Shown one piece after another: positions 59,601 through 64,000 of a stretch of 64,000 nt of DNA; within the stretch, counting starts at the first letter, position 1, and each line of letters opens with the position of its first letter. Source of the stretch: Hsuehochloa calcarea (Eukaryota > Streptophyta > Magnoliopsida > Poales > Poaceae). Made by a program: the position numbers and the translations under genes. The stretch is from positions 21,757,282 through 21,821,281 of the forward strand of contig CM070615.1 of NCBI GenBank assembly GCA_036346395.1, in the 5' to 3' direction. The notes beneath the pieces are model-generated. The model did not search any database and was not told the origin of the DNA. It worked only from the letters and a program-made list of their open reading frames with translations.

Positions 59601-59718
59601 TGTCTTTAAAGTCCATATTAAGCTTTTTAAATTAATATTCAAATAAATTCAAATGGTGAATTTTCTTACTACCACTATTTAAAAGATTTTTAAAACTCTG
59701 AAAATTGGGATGTTACAG
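56637..59718 (-). repeat. Tekay-like right LTR (5' LTR, 3082 bp)
   Basis: Partner of 47846-50962. Palindromic block at 57310-57321. Drives gag-pol on the minus strand. Confidence 0.95.
59114..59132 (-). promoter_or_regulatory. putative TATA box, promoter LTR of the Tekay-like element
   Basis: The minus strand reads CCTCGGCTATAAAAGCCCC. This is the 5' LTR in element orientation, so it should start the genomic RNA. Confidence 0.65.
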
Positions 59719-59723
59719 CTGCT

Positions 59724-60602
59724 CCAGGTCCCGCACACGCCATGGCTCTGTCACAGCTACAATGTTCGCTCAGATGCGAGGAAGGAGACGACGCAGCCAC
59801 CGTCGGATCAAAATCGAACAGTTCAAATGAACGGGACGATCGGCCGGTCCGAACGTTCACTTCAATCCAGGCCGTTGATCTAGATCCTACGGCTCACAAT
59901 GCGCGAGATGTTCGGACGGTCTGAACGTTCACTTCAATACAGGCCGTTATCTCCAAATCGGACGGTTCCGCTGTGATTGAATCGGCAACGCTCCGCGCCA
60001 ATCGTGGATCGTGCGATGACGATCCGACGGTCCACAGCGCTCGCGCTCGAATGACCGCTGCGGTGCAGTTAGTTGATTGAACCAAGTCACTTGGCTCGAG
60101 CCCGAGTATGACTCGCGCCCAAGGAATAGTGAAAACCAACTAGGGTTTGAATTAACAGCTGATTTTTGAAGGATTTGCTTGAGGTAGCAAACTAGCTCCA
60201 AAAATCATAAAATTTTAACTGGAGGTTGCTGACTTTAGGATTAACCTTACATAAAATTTTCAGAGATTTTTATGCACTGCATTCTTCTCAATAAATTTAC
60301 AGCAGGTTAGAGTTAGGGTTTGTACAACGTTTGACTTGGTTTGACTTACCTCCAAAAATTATCAATAATTTCTAGAGCAAAAATTATCCCTAGAGCCCAA
60401 GAAAAATATTTATATGGGTTTGGCACAAGATCTTTGCCAAGGAGGTTTTTGATTGGAGTCAATTGAGGATTTTGATTTTTGGTTTCCATAATTCCTTTAC
60501 AAGAATTACAGAAATGCTTAAGGACTTCGAGATGCAAGAAAAGTTTTAATTTCTACTCATTTTCTTACATTTGAAACAAGGACTTAGAATTGGGATATTA
60601 CA
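59724..60602 (-). mobile_element. LTR C, U3-side part
   Basis: Continuation of LTR C after the nested element, ending GGGATATTACA. Contains further copies of the 73-bp repeat with CGGTCCGAACGTTCA at about 59830-59985. The next five bases are AATAC; the matching duplication on the far left side was not found. Confidence 0.8.
59830..59985. repeat. 73-bp repeats, second group in LTR C
   Basis: About two units with GGTCCGAACGTTCACTTCAA and CCGTTGATC spaced about 73 bp. Same family as 46578-47040, on the other side of the TATA-like box. Confidence 0.75.
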
Positions 60603-61070
60603 AATACTGTTTACGCCTTGGGCCTTCACGCGGTTTGAGCTTATTTCTCTAAGTCTTTGGCTCCTTGGACCTTCCCCTTTAGCGTCACATAGCGGTATCT
60701 GGTTGTAGACTCCGACCAGCGTTCCCTGCCTTACACAACTACAACCTTCGGCCAAGACCTGGTCGTAGACCTAGTCGTGACAACTTAAAGTGACTTCCCT
60801 TGATCTTACATTATTCTCCTCCATTGCTCTGGCTCCGATCTCTCTTTTGGTTTTAAAGTCTTCACAATGTTCAAACCTGAGAATGCACAAAGTAGTGATA
60901 TAAAGGAGTATTCCATTCTCACGAGTAACATCATTAGGAATAGATAGAAACGAGTTCATCTCGTTGTTATACATCTTTGCAAAAGTTTCTATTTTTTTGG
61001 TAAATTTATGTTGTTCCAACTACAGCAAAAATTAAATACAACATATAAAACAATGCGAAAGATGTTCTCA
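60603..61070. repeat. dispersed direct repeat, right copy
   Basis: Diverged direct copy of 19196-19660, beginning exactly at the end of LTR C. Similarity fades near 61070. Probably a piece of an older element into which LTR C inserted. Confidence 0.75.
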
Positions 61071-61633
61071 CCGTAAATCCTCTCTTCCATGAGTGCCTAT
61101 TTTTTCTTTTTTTTCGCGAGGGTTTGGATAATAAAATTTTCAATTATTGGGTTACGTCCATGTAGGTACGTGTGTATCGGCTTAGCGACATTGACTACAC
61201 TACCCTGGAAATTGATTAGGACGAGCCCATTATTTTAGTTACGAAGTGCAAACGACGGGAACTATTTCTTATGCGACGCCGAAGTTCTGGAGGTATGACT
61301 CCACCTATCCGGTTTAAATTTTGGTATATTTATATACACGTAAGAGCATTTTTAGTAGTAATTTTATGAGGTCGTAGAATTAATTTTAGCTTGTGTCTTT
61401 CTATGTGTGGACTAAGAGAATGTACTCGTATGCGTATGTCTGTATATATGTTTTTTTTTTTTGTAATCGAATTTTTTTGCCAATGACACAAAATGCAAAC
61501 AATGTAGCGTTCAAACAAGTCATGCACGGTTAATTAGTGAGCGTACTCACATGCATTTCCTTCAGATTGGCTCGCTATTTAAGAACTTTTACAAGAGAAA
61601 AATATATAGGAGTACATGATAGGGTTGGCATCT
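61071..61633. other. intergenic, no gene recognised
   Basis: AT-rich with poly-T runs near 61108 and 61450. No protein or transposon terminus is recognised. Confidence 0.5.
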
Positions 61634-62307
61634 AGCTAGAACGGGTTAGGATCCCCTGGAGTTGCCTCAAGCTCCGTCGAGTGGATTTTAACGCATCAAG
61701 ACCGTTTGGTTATTTTTCACGGACTAGATTAATCCATCTGCTTCTTCTCGCCATTCACACACACCTCTTCTTCTGCCTACCCATGGCGTTCCGCTCAGAT
61801 CTAGCCCGCTGCTCTAGGATCCAATATTTGTTCCACGAATCCAACTTAACCAAATCCAAATCCATCATCTGCAATTTAATTGGGATGGAACGCAAGGAGC
61901 TGGTTGCATCTTCAATATGGAATCTTTCTTTATTCGAAGCCGAGAATCGTCGGCGTCATCTCGGTTAGATTCAGTATGTAGCCTGACTGTGAGGTGGTTG
62001 ATCTTGCGCTTCTCGTCGGGCATTGTGCCGGTGAAGTCCGGGCGTAGGCCCAGTGATAGAAGGCGGAGAAGTTGACCACGAGGTTGAGCAGCCCGCTGCC
62101 GAGCCCGATCCCGACGATGGCGAGCATGGACAGCCCGTTCCCCGCATCGGCGGTTTCTGATCCATATGAATGAGTAGAGGAGAGTTCTTGACAGTGAAGA
62201 CGAAGAAGACAATGACGTGGCTTAACACAGAATGTAACGGCGTAGAGTAGCTAAAATCTACTGGGTGGGGTTTGAGCCAAATCCAGGGGATCTCCAGCCA
62301 GTTAGAA
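61634..62307. mobile_element. Pack-MULE-like element with a GC-rich gene fragment, about 0.67 kb
   Basis: The left end (about 61634-61692) contains GGATCCCCTGGAGTTGCCTC and GTGGATTTTAACGC. The right end (about 62241-62307) carries the inverted counterpart with AAATCCAGGGGATCTCC and TAAAATCTACTGGG. The interior is GC-rich and exon-like. On the minus strand around 62127-62010 one frame reads MLAIVGIGLGSGLLNLVVNF, a likely membrane-spanning segment. A second frame continues with DFTGTMPDEKRKINHL. The frames do not join, so no intact protein is made. The parent gene is not recognised. The target duplication was not resolved. Confidence 0.6.
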
Positions 62308-62407
62308 CATACAGCCAATCATATTTTGGCTGATTCACGTTGGTCAAGCACGTACGATGGACCTTTAATTGGGTCAGACCCATGCCAATTTTGCAAACTA
62401 ATTTCGT

Positions 62408-62800
62408 TTTTTTTTTTTTTTGCCACTAGCCCCGTTAGTTTTCTCTTTTGCCATTTCTGTTAGGTCAATGGCTGTTAGTTTATTCAATAAAGACGAAAAT
62501 ACCATTGGTGAGTGGCGACTGTCAAGAAGAGACAGTGGGGAGCTGGGAGAGAGACAGAGAGAGATAGTACAAAGGAAAGAGGGCACAACGCTGCTCTGAG
62601 AAGTGTTGCTGGACATAACGAAGAAGAAAAGAGTTGGAAGTAAGGGTATACTGGTCTTTTTACCTCAGAAGTGGGAAAAAGGAAATAGTCCTTCTACGGA
62701 CTAGAGCCAAAAGAGAGAAGCCCATAATTTTAACGGCACAATAGAGAATATGGCTCTTCTTAGTGGTAACAGGAAAAAAAATATTTGAAAATTTTCTCCC
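62408..62800. mobile_element. possible inverted-repeat DNA element
   Basis: The left part reads TTTTGCCACTAGCCCCGTTAG and then TTTTGCCATTTCTGTTAGG. The right part (about 62705-62785) contains rough inverted matches such as GCCAAAAGAGAGAA and TTTTAACGGCACAA with a closing poly-A. The ends are imprecise and no target duplication is visible. No gene inside. Confidence 0.35.
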
Positions 62801-63523
62801 ACACAAAATTTGCTAGAAGAAACTGGACAAGAGATTAAATTTGCTCTGAGAACGTATACGCTACTCGTCATCTTCCTTTTTTACTTTTCTAAAACGAACT
62901 ATATATTCATCATCTTGATTGCATAGTTGCAAATTAGGACCTGGATCTGGATGGTGTGCTCACTGCTGTGATATGCCTGGAGGAGAGGAACTTGGCTTTA
63001 CAATTCTCCTATCTTTATGTTACGAGATCTTTGCCTGTTAACCTGATACTTGAGTTTAGATGGAATTCTAAGGCCTGTGCTAATCAATCAGGGAATAATA
63101 CAGAAGTCCAACGAGTATTGGGCCATATTGGCCCAGAACAGCGCAAACACAGCAAGCCTGAAAACCCTGGTTCAAGCTTGGACGATGACAGCAATTGGAG
63201 GAATCTGAAATCCAAATCAAGTTGGAGTCTGACTTATGTTAACGTATGATTCTTATTTGTATTGAAAATCCAAATCAAGTTGGAGTCTGACTTATGTTCC
63301 TCACAATTTGTTCCGAGCTTGAAAGCCAAATTTCCATACTGCCAAAGAGAGAACAAGCCTAGAATTCGTTTGTTTAGAACCTATAATTTAACATATATGT
63401 ATAGAGCGCAAATAGGAACGTACGTTTATACAGCTCACAGTGAATAAAACAGAAAAAATTACTTATATACCTAATACACATTATCCTTTCCAGCACGAGC
63501 AAAAACAAATTACTATTATTTAC
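62801..63523. other. downstream flank of the proline-rich gene
   Basis: AT-rich. Contains a 33-bp direct repeat (63208-63298). The open frames 62956-63249 and 63262-63447 overlap this repeat and are probably not genes. The 3' untranslated region of the minus-strand gene at 63524 should lie in the last few hundred bases. Confidence 0.45.
63208..63298. repeat. 33-bp direct repeat, period 58 bp
   Basis: AAATCCAAATCAAGTTGGAG followed by TCTGACTTATGTT occurs at 63208-63240 and 63266-63298 without a mismatch. Confidence 0.9.
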
Positions 63524-64000
63524 TTATGGTTGGTTTTTGGAAGAAGACCAAGTGCTTGGATCTTTCCGAGAGTACTTGAACAGCGGAGGAGATGGGGCCG
63601 ACGGGCTCGGAGTTGGAGGGAAGAAAGGTAATGGCGGGAAAGGCCAAGGAAACGACGGCGGTGGAGGTGGCGGAAGCATGGGCGGCGGTGGTGAATACCA
63701 TGACGGTAGTGGCGGCAAGTGCGGAAAAGGAGGTAGGTGTGGAAACGGCGGCAAAGGGAATGGGAATGCAGGGGGTAGTGGCGGCGGCGGAGATGGCGTC
63801 GAAAAGATTGGTGGCAAATGAGGAAATGGAAATGATGGTGGTGGCTGCACCGCCGGTGGTGTCCATGGCCAGGGCGGCAAAGGGAAAGGGAATGCCGGTG
63901 GAGGCGGTGACGGTGGTGTCAGGAACGGTATAGGCGGCAACGGCGGCAGCGGGAATGGGAACGCCGGTGGCGGCGGCGTGAAGAACGGTATGGGCGGGAA
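63524..64000 (-). CDS. proline-rich cell-wall-type protein, 3' part (5' end outside the window)
   Basis: On the minus strand, 159 codons run open from the window edge to the stop TAA at 63524-63526. The protein is built of Pro-rich units such as PAFPFPLPP, FPHLPPFPHLPPLP and PPPPPSFPWPF, then ends with a non-repetitive tail, FKYSRKDPSTWSSSKNQP. Such sequences belong to extensin-like or proline-rich structural proteins that are secreted to the plant cell wall. The signal peptide would be encoded beyond the window. The opposite strand is open as a Gly-rich frame (63537-63821), an expected mirror of CCN/CCG-rich codons and not a second gene. This is the only convincing host gene here. Whether it is expressed and how many exons it has cannot be seen. 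Confidence 0.75.
   Translation of the reverse strand, partial: FPPIPFFTPPPPAFPFPLPPLPPIPFLTPPSPPPPAFPFPLPPWPWTPPAVQPPPSFPFPHLPPIFSTPSPPPPLPPAFPFPLPPFPHLPPFPHLPPLPSWYSPPPPMLPPPPPPSFPWPFPPLPFFPPTPSPSAPSPPLFKYSRKDPSTWSSSKNQP

Larger units (their letters stand above)
47846..59718 (-). mobile_element. Tekay/Del-like chromovirus (Ty3/gypsy), 11.9 kb, full length
   Basis: Two long LTRs (47846-50962, 3117 bp; 56637-59718, 3082 bp) start TGTCGGGACC and end GGGATGTTACA. The target duplication GCTGC (47841-47845 and 59719-59723) is perfect. A polypurine tract lies at 50963-50980 and a tRNA-Met primer site at 56621-56632. Minus-strand coding order is gag, protease, RT, RNase H, integrase, chromodomain. 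A C-terminal chromodomain with long LTRs points to the Tekay (Del) clade. It is nested in LTR C, so it is younger than that element. The reading frames are broken mainly by small indels despite the very similar LTRs. Confidence 0.95.

Noticed and set aside
63537..63821. Glycine-rich protein gene on the plus strand
   Set aside because: It is the exact antisense of the proline-rich frame, as expected from Pro codon composition. The minus frame is longer and has a non-repetitive C-terminal tail.

Overview
The window is repeat-rich chromosomal DNA from a grass (Poaceae; an Oryza-like genome is my inference). I base this on the chromovirus and Tat-type Ty3/gypsy polyproteins with nonsense or frameshift damage, an antisense ORF resembling the plant 'putative gypsy type transposon' domain (Pfam PF04195), initiator-tRNA-Met primer sites, very long LTRs ending in GGGATGTTACA, and inverted-repeat elements carrying GC-rich gene-like fragments. 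I see no bacterial operons, no rRNA or tRNA genes and no CRISPR array. The only credible host gene is the 3' part of a proline-rich cell-wall-type protein gene at the right edge (63524-64000, minus strand).

Layout, left to right. 1-883 is intergenic and is interrupted by a 4.49-kb solo LTR (884-5370, target duplication GATAT). 5371-6630 has no gene. A 2.77-kb LTR unit lies at 6631-9402 (duplication GAATT). From about 9511 to 17973 a divergent inverted-repeat pair brackets a Mutator-like DNA element. A copia-type solo LTR (10178-11822) and a 4.4-kb gypsy LTR (12167-17295) are inserted in it, and that LTR in turn holds a young 702-bp TRIM-like miniature retrotransposon (15789-16490, two 250-bp LTRs with 2 differences, duplication TCTTC). 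After an intergenic stretch, 18.8-23.0 kb carries gypsy remnants, including a gag pseudogene, a primer site and the start of another long LTR (23008).

That LTR is split by a 13.1-kb Tat-type element (24773-37917, duplication GACTT). Its gag-pol is on the minus strand, and an intron-containing antisense gene is on the plus strand. The LTR resumes at 37923 with a 58-bp minisatellite of about 24 copies and a second array, then breaks directly into a chromovirus pol (40710-43632) that has five in-frame stops. Its right LTR (44392-60602) is split by an 11.9-kb Tekay/Del-like chromovirus (47846-59718, LTRs about 3.1 kb, duplication GCTGC). From 60.6 kb on there is a diverged repeat, a small Pack-MULE-like element, another inverted-repeat element, and the proline-rich gene.

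The window therefore records layered insertion: MULE, then LTR B, then TRIM; LTR D, then the Tat element; LTR C, then the Tekay-like element. Almost every retroelement is in minus orientation. The most interesting signals are private tandem arrays of short hairpins inside the LTRs. The two youngest large elements show frame damage dominated by small indels although their LTR pairs are nearly identical, which raises the possibility of assembly error rather than biological decay.
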